DNA from: Thermomicrobiales bacterium
GTDB taxonomy: Bacteria > Chloroflexota > Chloroflexia > Thermomicrobiales > UBA6265
Reading direction: 5' to 3'
DNA: 64,000 bases
Assembly (NCBI GenBank): GCA_019637585.1
Contig: JAHBVL010000009.1
Location: 1 to 64,000, forward strand
The position numbers and the translations under genes are program-made. The notes under the pieces were generated by a model that saw only the letters and a list, made by a program, of their open reading frames with translations, was not told where the DNA came from and made no database searches. Positions 25,658 through 35,022 of the stretch are shown piece by piece (within the stretch, counting starts at the first letter, position 1; each line of letters starts with the position of its first letter).

Positions 25658-27511
25658 TCAGCCGGGCTTGCAGGCGTTGGCGTGAGCAGGATTCTCGCTG
25701 TAGCAGAAGGCGCAGGTTCCCTCCGCTGCGTCGCTCCGGCACACCGCCGTACTGAAAGTGGTGCCGGGCGCACTGAAACCGCAGACGAGACCCTGCTGAC
25801 ACTGGCAGCCGAATCGACAGCTCCCGCCCTGACCGACCGCGCCCGTCGCAAACGGACCGCAGTCGGTTTCTCGCAGGCACGAACCGTCGGGCTGGCATGT
25901 GGCCGTCTGGCACTGTGGATTCGGCGCATCGCAGTCAGATCGCAAGGTGCAGACGAAGCCGTTGCACGCGCCGGTTTCACACGGGCCAAACAATGGGCGG
26001 CAGTCGTCGAAGGAGCAACAATTGCCTCCCTGTCGAAAGACTCCGTTGCAGCAAATGCCGCCCTGAACCGGCTGATTCTGCAGGGTTGTGTATTCGCAGC
26101 TTCCCGTTGACGCATTGCAGATGGCGGATTCACAGGGGTATCGAGGCTGGCACGCTGAAGCAGGGCAATGGTTGCCTGAACAGGTACCGCCTGTCGAACA
26201 GCTATCTACCGCCGGACAGGCAGTTCCGTTGCAGCACACGCCGCCTTGAACGAACTCTCCGTTGTTGCAACACACGCCACCGGTGACGATCGTTCCGTTC
26301 GCTCGCGGCGTATCGCCGCAGCCAGTGGCAGCATTGCAGCTGGGTTCGCGGCAGGGGTTGTTGGTTGTGCACTCGATATTCTCCGCGACGCCACACACGC
26401 CGGAAGGTGGGCATACGCCAACATCGAAATAGAGCAGACCCCCGGACCTGATGCACCGGTTGCACGCAATGGAGGTTGCGCAACAGGTGTCCTGCGCCTC
26501 GGCACAGGTGACGCCACAGCACTTCCCGAAGCAGCACGTGCCGCCGCAGGGAACGCTGCCGCCAGAACATGTTACCGGCGGGACAGTCGTGCTGGTCGTC
26601 GTGGTCGTCGTGGTCGTCGTGGTTGTCGTGGTTGTCGTGGAGGTCGTCGTTGTGGGGCAGTCGCACATGCCCGCGCTGCAGATGCAGTCGTCGAATGGAC
26701 AGTCGTCATCGCTGCAGCATCCTTCGGTCGGGTCGAAACAGCTGAAGGTACGTCCCTCACTTGTCGTTTGCTCGCAACACTGGAGGCCATCGGGGCAGCA
26801 GTGATTATCGCTGCCGGAGCAGCATGAGGCTCCCGGCTCGCACGTCGAACCGGGCACGCAATCGAATCCGCGACACACGCCAACCCGGCACTGGGAAGGA
26901 TTGGTATCGTGGTTGCACTCATCGTCGGTGCAACATTGCGTCTCGGTCAGGCAGATGGGGCTCCCGTCATCGAGATGGCAGCAGGCCGGAGTCGCGCCGG
27001 CGCAACAGAGCCCGCGCGTGTAGTCATTGCGGTCCGGGCAATAGGTCGCGGTCGGTGGACAGCAGGTCCGATCGAAACCAATGGCCGTCCCGCCATGGGG
27101 CGTGAAGCAGACCCCACCGCAACAGCCGCCGTCACAGGTCAACCCAGCAGGACAGCACGCTTCTTCCGCGGCGCCCGAATAGACCCGCGAAAGACACACC
27201 GCGCCGTGAACGCAACATTCGCGGTCGCAGCATTGCAACTCGCCTTCGTGGCAGCATTCTCGCCCGCACCGAGCGAATGGCGATGGGCAGGGTTCAACGG
27301 TGGTCGTCGTTGGGGCGGGTGTCGTCGCAGGAGGCGGGGACGGGGGATCGGGTGGTGGGGGAATGACCGGGCGAGTTCTCACGGTGCGAGCGTCGGCCTG
27401 TTCAAGCGATGCCGCAGCTGCGCCAAGACCGAACAACCCCTTCAGGATGGTGCGGCGAGAAGCTCCATTGGCGACGAGCTGAGCGAGATGGTCGAACCGC
27501 TTCTGGTCCAT
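25658..27511 (-). CDS. Tat-exported cysteine-rich repeat protein with poly-Thr linker
   Basis: Unrecognised secreted protein of 617 residues. ATG 27511 places a Tat signal GASRRTILKGLFGLGAAAA at about 15-33; an upstream in-frame ATG would bury it. After a Pro/Thr linker (about 50-75), the rest is dense in Cys, often CC or CCxGxC, with imperfect repeats such as GGVCCNNGEFVQGGVCCNG and GGICCNGVFRQGGNCCS. A run of Thr codons (about 305-330), encoded by 9-bp GTCGTCGTG-type repeats on the plus strand (26585-26650), splits it in two. It resembles Cys-rich extracellular or metal-binding surface proteins; no enzymatic motif is seen. Confidence 0.82.
   Translation of the reverse strand: MDQKRFDHLAQLVANGASRRTILKGLFGLGAAAASLEQADARTVRTRPVIPPPPDPPSPPPATTPAPTTTTVEPCPSPFARCGRECCHEGELQCCDRECCVHGAVCLSRVYSGAAEEACCPAGLTCDGGCCGGVCFTPHGGTAIGFDRTCCPPTATYCPDRNDYTRGLCCAGATPACCHLDDGSPICLTETQCCTDDECNHDTNPSQCRVGVCRGFDCVPGSTCEPGASCCSGSDNHCCPDGLQCCEQTTSEGRTFSCFDPTEGCCSDDDCPFDDCICSAGMCDCPTTTTSTTTTTTTTTTTTTTTSTTVPPVTCSGGSVPCGGTCCFGKCCGVTCAEAQDTCCATSIACNRCIRSGGLLYFDVGVCPPSGVCGVAENIECTTNNPCREPSCNAATGCGDTPRANGTIVTGGVCCNNGEFVQGGVCCNGTACPAVDSCSTGGTCSGNHCPASACQPRYPCESAICNASTGSCEYTTLQNQPVQGGICCNGVFRQGGNCCSFDDCRPLFGPCETGACNGFVCTLRSDCDAPNPQCQTATCQPDGSCLRETDCGPFATGAVGQGGSCRFGCQCQQGLVCGFSAPGTTFSTAVCRSDAAEGTCAFCYSENPAHANACKPG
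26585..26650. repeat. In-frame trinucleotide/9-bp repeat coding poly-Thr
   Basis: Tandem GTCGTCGTG/GTTGTCGTG units on the plus strand encode a Thr-only linker in the minus-strand Cys-rich gene. The unit length is a multiple of three, so slippage would change linker length without breaking the frame. Confidence 0.85.
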
Positions 27512-27730
27512 AACGGCTAAGCCCCCGAACGAGTAGGTTTTCCGCGAGCGGGCGATCGCAATGTTCACCCGGATTGTCTGGACTGCACCTGCAACCTTCA
27601 CCCGAGACCCACAAAAAGTCAACTCGGAGCCGTCGCGAGGTGGTCTCTATCCCGTTTTCTCGGGACTGGCAGGGTGGTTCAACCGCGGTGGCAAACGGAG
27701 GGGGGAGATGTGCTGACACCGGGCAGACGA

Positions 27731-29914
27731 TCAGTGAACGATAGCCGCGATCTCGATTCGCAGCCGGATGGTGAACGATGCCGGCGCCCGAACGGGCAGG
27801 GTCAGCGTCCCCTCTTCGTTCGTTCGCGTTGTGTACTGCTCGTCGATGCCGCCGCTCATCCTCACCCGATAGCACTGCTCCGCGACGAGGTGTTCGATGG
27901 TCAGATAGCTGTAGGCAACGGCTCTGAGCTCCACCGCGATGTCGCCGTTGTCGTGCGCTTGCACGGCGTCCAGAATGGTCAATTCTCTGCTGTTCGATTG
28001 TGAGATCAGGGGACAGCTGCTGGCGTCGCTCGACGGGCGCAGAGCGACGACCGCACCGGCTGGCAACGAGGGCAGGGTGAAGGTCGACTCGTCGACGATG
28101 TGAATGCAGGAGAAACCCTCTCCGTCGACTCGTCCCACGGGACCGGGCAAGGTCGCCATGAGCCCGGTGATGGCGTCCTCGCCGGTGTTGCCGGCAAGGA
28201 TCGATGTGCCGTCCGCTCCCACCCGGAATCGAGCGGCTTCGTACGCATTCAACGTCTCATAGACTGCCTGTTTGGTGGCCACGCCGTAGCCATGCCGGTC
28301 GGCCGACAGGGCGAGGTACTGGACGTGCGGCAGTGAGCCGCGAGGCCTCTCCTGGCTCGCCTTTATGGCGTCCTGCGGATGATATTGAACGGTGAAGACC
28401 CCATTCGGCAGTGTGGTCTTCCGGAAGAGATCGTCGATGCGGTCGAAATCGCATTCACTCTCTTTGGTCGAGTCCCAGCCTCGCAGAGTCCGGTGCTGGG
28501 TCGTCGTCGTGACCACTGGATGAAATGGGAACCACCATCCTGGCACCGCGCCGCTGGTCCAGTTTTCGGCTCGATAGCGGGTGGAATAGGTGACCGGCTG
28601 CCCGAGCCAGCTCGCCCCGGTGTCCGTTTCGCCATATTCGATCACTTGTAGCACGCTGAATGTGCAGAGCCCCAGCAAAGCTGGGAAGTGGTCGTAGAGA
28701 TAGTCCATGGCATCGAGCGTTTCTGGATGGCGGTGGAATCCGTAGTGGCGGCCCGCCGTGAGCGATTCGATGCCGAGGCGCTGATCCCCCTCACGGAAAT
28801 GCTCGTACATCTCCCGCCCGGCAACGTAGATCGGCGGCTGGCCGGTGAATCCGTCGTTGTGCAGTCCGACTTCGATCAGATTCGACTGCCGGCAGGCCGC
28901 GATCCAGGTCTGGCTCGCCGATTCGGTCGTGTGTTCCGGTGAGACGACCGGATCGAGCACAACATAGGTCGCCGGGACATGGTTCGCGAGCTGCCAATCG
29001 AGCATGGAGAGATCGACGGCATCGCCCGGACTGACATCGGTGTCGTGCCGAAAGACCACCATGCCCCGGTAGGTTCCGAAACTCCTGAGCTGGTGGGAGA
29101 AGAGTCGCCCGGCAGTCCCTTCGTCGAGCGCCCAGCGGACTGCCGCGCCTACCTCGTCGAGCAAATGGGAGGGATCGACCCGGTCACGCAGCGTGTCGAC
29201 GTTCATCTGTGCCTGAATGCCGCCGCCGATGAACTCGAACACCGGGTTGGCGAACAAGAGGGTGCGGTCGGTCAGAACGATGCCGTCTCCAAGCTGGGTA
29301 TCCCCGCGCTCGTGTCCGTCCGCCGATTCGCCAGTCTGCCAGAGACGGCCGAGAACGCGAGAGGATGCCGCCGCCGTTCCCCGCAGGACAGGATGCCCGT
29401 GGTAACCGGATACGAGAATCTGATCGCTCCACCGGCGCACAGACGAGTCGGCGACATCAGTGGCAACCGTCCATCCGGTGTGCCCGCTGGGGACGATCGT
29501 CTCGCAGTCCGCCATGCCGATCAGGGCAGGGGGGAGATTCGTCGGTCCAGAGATGACGAGAAATCGATCTGTGCCCGGTTCACTCAGCCAGGACGTGATG
29601 TGTTGTATCGCCTCCTCGTTCACCGACCCGCAGCTGGAGAGAAAGAGCGTCTGGTACTCGGGCAGACATCCCTCACAGATGTCGCGCTCGCTGATGACAT
29701 CATGTTTGATGTTGCAGCGATTGAGAAAGGTCGATGTCCCGGCCGGCGCCAGATAGGCGTACCAGCTCTTCAGCCATTCATGTGCTTCTCCGCTCGCGCC
29801 CTGAAAGGTATAGATCGCTCCGGTCTTCCTCGCTTCCTCGCGATTCGCGGCCAGTGTCGACTCGCTGAAGAGCACGGCAACGTTCTGCCGTAGGGAATGG
29901 GCCGGGCTTGCCAT
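27731..29914 (-). CDS. Large protein with polysaccharide deacetylase-like barrel
   Basis: 727 residues, no clear family name. The N-terminal 200 residues look like a class I glutamine amidotransferase-like domain (YQTLFLSSCGSVNEEAIQHITSWL). The middle (about 300-480) resembles a NodB/polysaccharide deacetylase barrel: VVFRHDTDVSPGDAVDL with an HD-type metal dyad, then VGLHNDGF and HYGFHRHPETLDAM with further His. The C-terminal region is beta-rich. No signal peptide is seen from ATG 29914, which has AGGAGCAGG upstream. It is divergent from the peptide ABC operon across a shared promoter region, so it may process the same substrate; that is inference. Confidence 0.75.
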   Translation of the reverse strand: MASPAHSLRQNVAVLFSESTLAANREEARKTGAIYTFQGASGEAHEWLKSWYAYLAPAGTSTFLNRCNIKHDVISERDICEGCLPEYQTLFLSSCGSVNEEAIQHITSWLSEPGTDRFLVISGPTNLPPALIGMADCETIVPSGHTGWTVATDVADSSVRRWSDQILVSGYHGHPVLRGTAAASSRVLGRLWQTGESADGHERGDTQLGDGIVLTDRTLLFANPVFEFIGGGIQAQMNVDTLRDRVDPSHLLDEVGAAVRWALDEGTAGRLFSHQLRSFGTYRGMVVFRHDTDVSPGDAVDLSMLDWQLANHVPATYVVLDPVVSPEHTTESASQTWIAACRQSNLIEVGLHNDGFTGQPPIYVAGREMYEHFREGDQRLGIESLTAGRHYGFHRHPETLDAMDYLYDHFPALLGLCTFSVLQVIEYGETDTGASWLGQPVTYSTRYRAENWTSGAVPGWWFPFHPVVTTTTQHRTLRGWDSTKESECDFDRIDDLFRKTTLPNGVFTVQYHPQDAIKASQERPRGSLPHVQYLALSADRHGYGVATKQAVYETLNAYEAARFRVGADGTSILAGNTGEDAITGLMATLPGPVGRVDGEGFSCIHIVDESTFTLPSLPAGAVVALRPSSDASSCPLISQSNSRELTILDAVQAHDNGDIAVELRAVAYSYLTIEHLVAEQCYRVRMSGGIDEQYTTRTNEEGTLTLPVRAPASFTIRLRIEIAAIVH

Positions 29915-29967
29915 AGGGTTTCCTGCTCCTGGGGTCAGTGTTTGACAGCCACGTCGATCACCGGGGT

Positions 29968-30008
29968 TTGACGAAAGTCCTGCGATCGAATATTGTATCA
30001 AATATTTG
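29968..30008. promoter_or_regulatory. Divergent promoter with palindrome over a shared -10
   Basis: Plus strand: TTGACG (29968-29973), 17-bp spacer, TATTGT (29991-29996). The same bases read on the minus strand give TACAAT (29992-29997) as a -10 for the deacetylase-like gene, whose -35 is poor. Immediately downstream the perfect palindrome CAAATATTTG (29999-30008) sits at the expected start site, inside an AT-rich patch in otherwise GC-rich DNA. This suggests one regulator controls both directions. Confidence 0.65.
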
Positions 30009-30096
30009 TAATAACCCGATCGATTGGAGAAGAGTTTTCCTGGGTCGTGAGTGGTATCTGTGGAGTTCCGCTGAACAGCGGGAGAGGAGCAGTATC

Positions 30097-31779
30097 GTGG
30101 GAAACCGACTGGACGCTTCGGAGCGGGATTTCGATCGGAGGCAACTGCTCAAGGGCGGCATCGCACTTTCCGCGGGTGGCCTCATCGCGGCTGCAGCGGT
30201 ACAGAGCGATGCGCTGGCTGCTCCCTCGTCGGGCCGGGCTGCGGCGCTCGGCTCCCTTCAGGATGAGGAGCCACAGCAAGGAGGCGAGTTGATCATCGGC
30301 TACACCGGCGATGATCCCGATAGCCTCGATCCCCAGATCAGCGCCTGGAACGGCACCTCCTCACTGGCGAACAACATCTTCGATTCGCTCATCCTGGCCG
30401 ACGCCGAAACCAACTCCTACCATCCCGCCCTGGCGGAAAGCTGGGAGATCAACGAAGACGCCACGCAGTTCACCTTCCAGATCCGGCAGGGGGTCACATT
30501 CTCCGACGGAACACCGCTCAATGCGGAAGCAGTGAAGTTCTCGTTCGACAGGATTGCCGATCCGGCCACGGCGTCCAAGCTGGCCGCATCGTTGCTCGGA
30601 CCGTACACCGGATCCGAAGTGCTCGATGAGTACACCGTTCAGGCGAATTTCTCGGAGCCGAATGCCGCCCTTCTCGACTCGCTCAGCCGGGCCAATCTCG
30701 GTATCGTCTCTCCATCGGCGGTCCAGGAAATGGGTCCTGATTTCGAGCGCAATCCGGTGGGATCCGGCTACTTCATCTTCGAGGAGTGGGTGGCCAATCA
30801 GCACATCAAGCTGGTCAGAAACCCGGACTACGCCTGGGCATCCTCGATGTTCACCCATGACGGTCCCGCTCATCTGGATGGTCTCCTCTACCAGGCGGTT
30901 CCCGACCTGACGGCGGCACTGGCCGCACTCGACCAGGAAGAGATTCATGTGCTCGGCGTGGCGGACTATCGCCAGCTGAAGACACTGCAGGAATCCGAGC
31001 GGTACAACATCCTCACCTACGACTATCGCGGATTCCCGTCCAGTTACCTGATGAACACGGAGAAAGCTCCAACCAACGACATCGCGGTGCGACAGGCAAT
31101 CCTGCACGCGATCAATCCGGACGTGGTGGTTCAGATCTCCTTCGCGGGAGTGCCTGGAGCCGCCAGTGCGCCGTTGACCAGCAAGAGTCTCGGTTTCGAT
31201 CCCGGGGTCGCGGAGATGTACCCGTACGACCCGGACAAAGCCCGGCAAATTCTCGACGACGCTGGCTGGCTCGTCGGGGATGGTGGTGTCCGGGAGAAGG
31301 ATGGCGAGCGGCTCTCAGTGATCTTTATCGGATCGGCTGGCTGGGAGCCCTACGCCATTCCGGTGCAGCCGCTCTTGTCGGAAGTCGGCATCGAAATGGA
31401 GATTCGCATTCTGACCTCCGCTGCCCGAGCAGCTGCGAACATCGCCGGCGAGCACAATCTGGCGGGATTGGGGTTCTCCAGCAGCGATCCGTCGGTGCTG
31501 ACCAATCTCTTCCATTCGAAGAACATCGAGAATGGTTTCGCCTGGAGCCGGTTCAACGACCCGACGCTCGACGACTTGCTGGTTGCCGCGCAGGGAGAGC
31601 CCGATATCGACGCGCGAGTCGAGCTCTATCGCCAGATTCAGACGATCATCATGGAGAACGCGCTCTGCGTGCCGCTGGTCGAAGGGCTTTCGGCGACGGT
31701 GATGCAGCCCAACGTGCAGGGGGTGACACTGGACACCCGTGGCTTCCCGTACTTTTTCGACGCCTGGATGAAGAGCTAG
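30097..31779 (+). CDS. ABC transporter substrate-binding protein, peptide/nickel type (SBP family 5)
   Basis: Exported binding protein (560 residues) for peptides or similar solutes. A Tat signal DRRQLLKGGIALSAGGLIAAAA lies near residues 10-32, followed by a mature part starting near QDEEPQQGGELIIGYTGDDPDSLDPQ, typical of DppA/OppA. Further family motifs are LAESWEINEDATQFTFQIRQGVTFSDG and NPVGSGYF. GTG 30097 is preferred because GGGAGAGGAGC is just upstream; the longer frame starts before the promoter palindrome. Two permease genes follow closely. Confidence 0.92.
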   Translation: MGNRLDASERDFDRRQLLKGGIALSAGGLIAAAAVQSDALAAPSSGRAAALGSLQDEEPQQGGELIIGYTGDDPDSLDPQISAWNGTSSLANNIFDSLILADAETNSYHPALAESWEINEDATQFTFQIRQGVTFSDGTPLNAEAVKFSFDRIADPATASKLAASLLGPYTGSEVLDEYTVQANFSEPNAALLDSLSRANLGIVSPSAVQEMGPDFERNPVGSGYFIFEEWVANQHIKLVRNPDYAWASSMFTHDGPAHLDGLLYQAVPDLTAALAALDQEEIHVLGVADYRQLKTLQESERYNILTYDYRGFPSSYLMNTEKAPTNDIAVRQAILHAINPDVVVQISFAGVPGAASAPLTSKSLGFDPGVAEMYPYDPDKARQILDDAGWLVGDGGVREKDGERLSVIFIGSAGWEPYAIPVQPLLSEVGIEMEIRILTSAARAAANIAGEHNLAGLGFSSSDPSVLTNLFHSKNIENGFAWSRFNDPTLDDLLVAAQGEPDIDARVELYRQIQTIIMENALCVPLVEGLSATVMQPNVQGVTLDTRGFPYFFDAWMKS

Positions 31780-31786
31780 GCGGGCA

Positions 31787-32710
31787 ATGGGCGCATATCT
31801 CGCCCGGAGACTTCTGCGGACGGTTTTCGTCCTCGTCGGCGTCTCCGTGCTGGTCTTTTCGATGACCTATCTCGTCCCCGGTGATCCTGTTCTGGCCATG
31901 CTCGGCGAACAGGTGACCTCCGGGGAGTCGATCGAGAACGTGCGCCGCGATCTGGGTCTGGACCGGTCCCCCCTGGAGCAATATGTCAGGTTCCTGGGGG
32001 ACGCGGTTCAGGGCGATCTGGGACGCTCCTGGAGATCGAAGCAGCCGGTGACGGAGATCATCATGGAGCAGCTGCCGGCGACGTTGCAGCTGACCATGGC
32101 CGGTCTCGGCTTCGCCGTGGTGTTTGGCGTCACCATCGGCATGATCGCCGGTGTCCACCGCAACTCCTGGGTCGACCAGCTGAGCATGTTCATCGCGCTC
32201 ATCGGTGTGTCGATGCCCGCTTTCTGGCTCGGCCTGCTGCTGATTCTCGTCTTCTCGGTCCATCTGGGATGGGTGCCGATCGTCGGATATGGCGGTCTGA
32301 ACCGGTTGATTCTGCCGGCGCTCACTCTCGGACTGCAGGCGTCGGCCATCATCGCCCGCATCGTGCGGGCCAGCATCCTCGAAGAGCTGCGCCGGGACTA
32401 TGTGACCACGGCGCGGGCCAAGGGGTTGTCCGAATCCCGTGTGTTGACCTTTCACGCCCTGCGCAATGCGCTGATCCCGGTCGTCACCGTGGTCGGGTTG
32501 CAGTTCGGCAGTCTGCTCGGCGGCGCCGTGGTGATCGAAACGGTCTTTGCCCGGCAGGGGATTGGGAGGGTCGCGGTGACCGCGATCACCGGCAGGGACT
32601 TCCCCCTCATCCAGGGAATCGTGCTCTTCGCCGCCGTTGTCTACGTTCTCGTGAATCTGGGAGTTGACATCATCTACGCGCGTCTCAACCCCCAGATCTC
32701 GGTTTACTGA
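31787..32710 (+). CDS. Peptide-type ABC transporter permease (DppB-like)
   Basis: 307-residue inner-membrane permease. N-terminal YLARRLLRTVFVLVGVSVLVFSMTYLVPGDP, the RRDLGLDRSPLEQYVRFLGDAVQGDLGRSW loop and the coupling motif DYVTTARAKGLSESRVLTFHALRNALIP are hallmarks of DppB/OppB proteins. It starts 7 bp after the binding-protein stop. Confidence 0.93.
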   Translation: MGAYLARRLLRTVFVLVGVSVLVFSMTYLVPGDPVLAMLGEQVTSGESIENVRRDLGLDRSPLEQYVRFLGDAVQGDLGRSWRSKQPVTEIIMEQLPATLQLTMAGLGFAVVFGVTIGMIAGVHRNSWVDQLSMFIALIGVSMPAFWLGLLLILVFSVHLGWVPIVGYGGLNRLILPALTLGLQASAIIARIVRASILEELRRDYVTTARAKGLSESRVLTFHALRNALIPVVTVVGLQFGSLLGGAVVIETVFARQGIGRVAVTAITGRDFPLIQGIVLFAAVVYVLVNLGVDIIYARLNPQISVY

Positions 32711-32766
32711 GCAGGTCTGCCGTGGAGTCAGTTGCGTCGGTCATCGGACAGAGCAGGGGAGGCTCG

Positions 32767-33630
32767 ATGCGTCAGATGACTGCCCCGCTCAGTCGTTTGA
32801 CCTCCTTTTTTCGCGAGCTGGGCAAGCGACGGGGCGCGATGGTTGGCCTCGCGGTCTTTCTTATGCTCGTGGCCATGGCGGTCCTGGCGCCGCGAGTCGC
32901 CCCATACAGCCCGAACGCGCAATCGATGGAGCGCATTCTGAGTGCACCGAACCGGGACAATCTCTTCGGGACCGATCAGTATGGCCGCGACATCTTCAGC
33001 CGGGTGATCTGGGGAGCGCGATTGTCGCTGCGAGTTGGCTTTGTCTCTGTGGCGATTGCCGCCTGCGTGGGCACGCTGGTGGGTTTGCTCGCTGGATACT
33101 ACGGTTCTCGGGTCGATGCGGTCATCATGGCGCTGACCGATATCCTGCTCGCGTTTCCGAGCATTCTGCTGGCGATGGCCATTGTTGCGGTGCTCGGACC
33201 CAGTCTGGTCAACCTGATGATCGCCGTCGGGATCGGCGCGATTCCGACCTATGCCCGGGTGGTGCGAGCCTCGACGCTTTCCGCGAAAGAGCTGCAGTAT
33301 GTCGAAGCGGCGCGTGCGATGGGGTGCAGCAATGCGCGGGTGATGATTCGCCATGTGCTGCCGAACGTCGTCGCTCCGGTTATCGTGCTGTCGACGCTGG
33401 GCGTCGCCGGCGCCATCCTGACGGCATCGGGTCTGAGTTTCATCGGACTGGGCGCGCAACCGCCGACACCCGAGTGGGGGGCCATGCTGGCCGAAGGCCG
33501 AACCTACATCCAGGACGGCTGGTGGATCACGACCTTCCCCGGTGTGGCGATCATGCTGGCGGTGCTGTCGGTCAATATGTTTGGTGATGGACTGCGGGAT
33601 GCCCTGGATCCGCGCCTGCGGACCAGGTGA
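32767..33630 (+). CDS. Peptide-type ABC transporter permease (DppC-like)
   Basis: 287-residue second permease. ATG 32767 (GGGGAGG upstream) is chosen over an earlier GTG at 32722. APRVAPYSPNAQSMERIL, FGTDQYGRDIFSRVIWGARLSLRVG and the coupling motif KELQYVEAARAMGCSNARVMIRHVLPN are typical of DppC/OppC. No ATP-binding dppD/dppF-type genes follow, so the ATPases must be encoded elsewhere. Confidence 0.93.
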   Translation: MRQMTAPLSRLTSFFRELGKRRGAMVGLAVFLMLVAMAVLAPRVAPYSPNAQSMERILSAPNRDNLFGTDQYGRDIFSRVIWGARLSLRVGFVSVAIAACVGTLVGLLAGYYGSRVDAVIMALTDILLAFPSILLAMAIVAVLGPSLVNLMIAVGIGAIPTYARVVRASTLSAKELQYVEAARAMGCSNARVMIRHVLPNVVAPVIVLSTLGVAGAILTASGLSFIGLGAQPPTPEWGAMLAEGRTYIQDGWWITTFPGVAIMLAVLSVNMFGDGLRDALDPRLRTR

Positions 33631-33680
33631 CCTGATACGGAACGTTCGCTGGGAAGCGTCAGAGTCGAAAGGGATCGTCG

Positions 33681-34979
33681 TTGATCGAGATAGAGGGCGC
33701 CGCCGGACAGACGGCAGAGATTCGGGTCATTCATTCCGGCAATCTGGTCGACGGATCAGGTGCGCCGCCGGTTCCCGATGCGGTGGTGATCATCGAGGGG
33801 CGACGAATCGCCTACGCCGGTCCGCGCGCTCAGGCGCCGGCATTTGACGATGTGCCCACCGAGTCTCGTCTCGATGCGGCCGGCGGAACGATTCTCCCCG
33901 GTCTCATCGACAGTCATGTCCATCTGACGTTCAACGCGCGCACGGAAGCCAATTCCCCGGCGGTGATCCGGCAAATCGAGACTGATGATGAGTTCCAGAT
34001 CGCCATCCGAGCGGTGCAGGGGGCGCAGGCCTGTCTCTCCGCTGGCGTCACGACGATTCGTGACTGTGGCGCCAAGGGATTGGTCACGTTGCGGTTGCGC
34101 GATCTGATCGAATCGGCATTCATCAACGGTCCGAGAATTCTCGCCTGCGGCATGCCGATCACCACGACCGCCGGTCACTGCCACTGGCTGGGACTGCAGG
34201 CGGATACGGAAGAGGAAGTCATCCGCGCGGCAAGGTCGATGGCCAAAGAAGGAGCCGATTTCATCAAGGTCATGGCCACTGGTGGTGGCATGACCGACAA
34301 CAGCAACATCTTCGAACCGCAATACACCGTCTCCCAACTCTCCTCGATCGTGCAGGAAGCGCACCGCCTTGGCCGCAGAGCGACGGCGCATTCTCACTCC
34401 GGCAAGGGACAGCGCGCCTGTCTCGAGGCCAGATTCGACATGATCGAACACTGCAACTGGCACTCCCCGGAGGGATGGTCGTTCGATGAGTCGCTGATGA
34501 GCGACATCATCCAGGCGGGCATGTATGTCGGGATCACTCTTTCAGGTCCCCAGCAGACCGCCGCGAAGCGGGAGACGTCGTTCGACGAGCTGGACGCCGC
34601 CCAACAGGATCGCTACCAATCGCTCCAGGAAATGCGGCACATGGGGGCGAAGATCGTGCTGCACAGTGACGCCATCGCGCCGATCACCTGCTACGAGGAC
34701 TTCCCGTTCAGTCTGGTCGCCGCGGTTCGCTACGGCGGATACACCGTCGTCGATGCGATCCATGCGGTCACCGGGTTGGCGGCGGAAGCGATTGGCATCG
34801 AAGAGGAAACCGGCGTCCTCGCCGAAGGCAAAGCGGCCGATGTCCTCGTTCTCGATGGGGATGTGTTCGCCGATGTGCGGGCCATCGGCGCGCCGAAGTG
34901 GGTGCTCAGGAATGGGCGCGTGGTCGCGTCGCAGGGCTACGTCGCCGCGACGACATCCGGCGTCCCGCTGAACGCCTGA
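33681..34979 (+). CDS. Metal-dependent amidohydrolase (imidazolonepropionase/prolidase-like)
   Basis: 432-residue member of the amidohydrolase superfamily, probably hydrolysing an amide or dipeptide brought in by the adjacent transporter. Metal sites: LIDSHVHLTF (HxH, about 79), the bridging Lys in ADFIKVMATGGG (about 196), His in ATAHSHSGKG (about 233) and IEHCNWH (about 255), and the catalytic Asp in LHSDAIAP (about 330). It ends with the typical EGKAADVLVLDGD beta-sandwich. TTG 33681 is the apparent start, after AAAGGGA; a later start would trim the N-terminal sandwich. Confidence 0.88.
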   Translation: MIEIEGAAGQTAEIRVIHSGNLVDGSGAPPVPDAVVIIEGRRIAYAGPRAQAPAFDDVPTESRLDAAGGTILPGLIDSHVHLTFNARTEANSPAVIRQIETDDEFQIAIRAVQGAQACLSAGVTTIRDCGAKGLVTLRLRDLIESAFINGPRILACGMPITTTAGHCHWLGLQADTEEEVIRAARSMAKEGADFIKVMATGGGMTDNSNIFEPQYTVSQLSSIVQEAHRLGRRATAHSHSGKGQRACLEARFDMIEHCNWHSPEGWSFDESLMSDIIQAGMYVGITLSGPQQTAAKRETSFDELDAAQQDRYQSLQEMRHMGAKIVLHSDAIAPITCYEDFPFSLVAAVRYGGYTVVDAIHAVTGLAAEAIGIEEETGVLAEGKAADVLVLDGDVFADVRAIGAPKWVLRNGRVVASQGYVAATTSGVPLNA

Positions 34980-35022
34980 TGGTCCGAGCCGGGCGATGCC
35001 GCGCTGTTGACGATGCGTCGTC

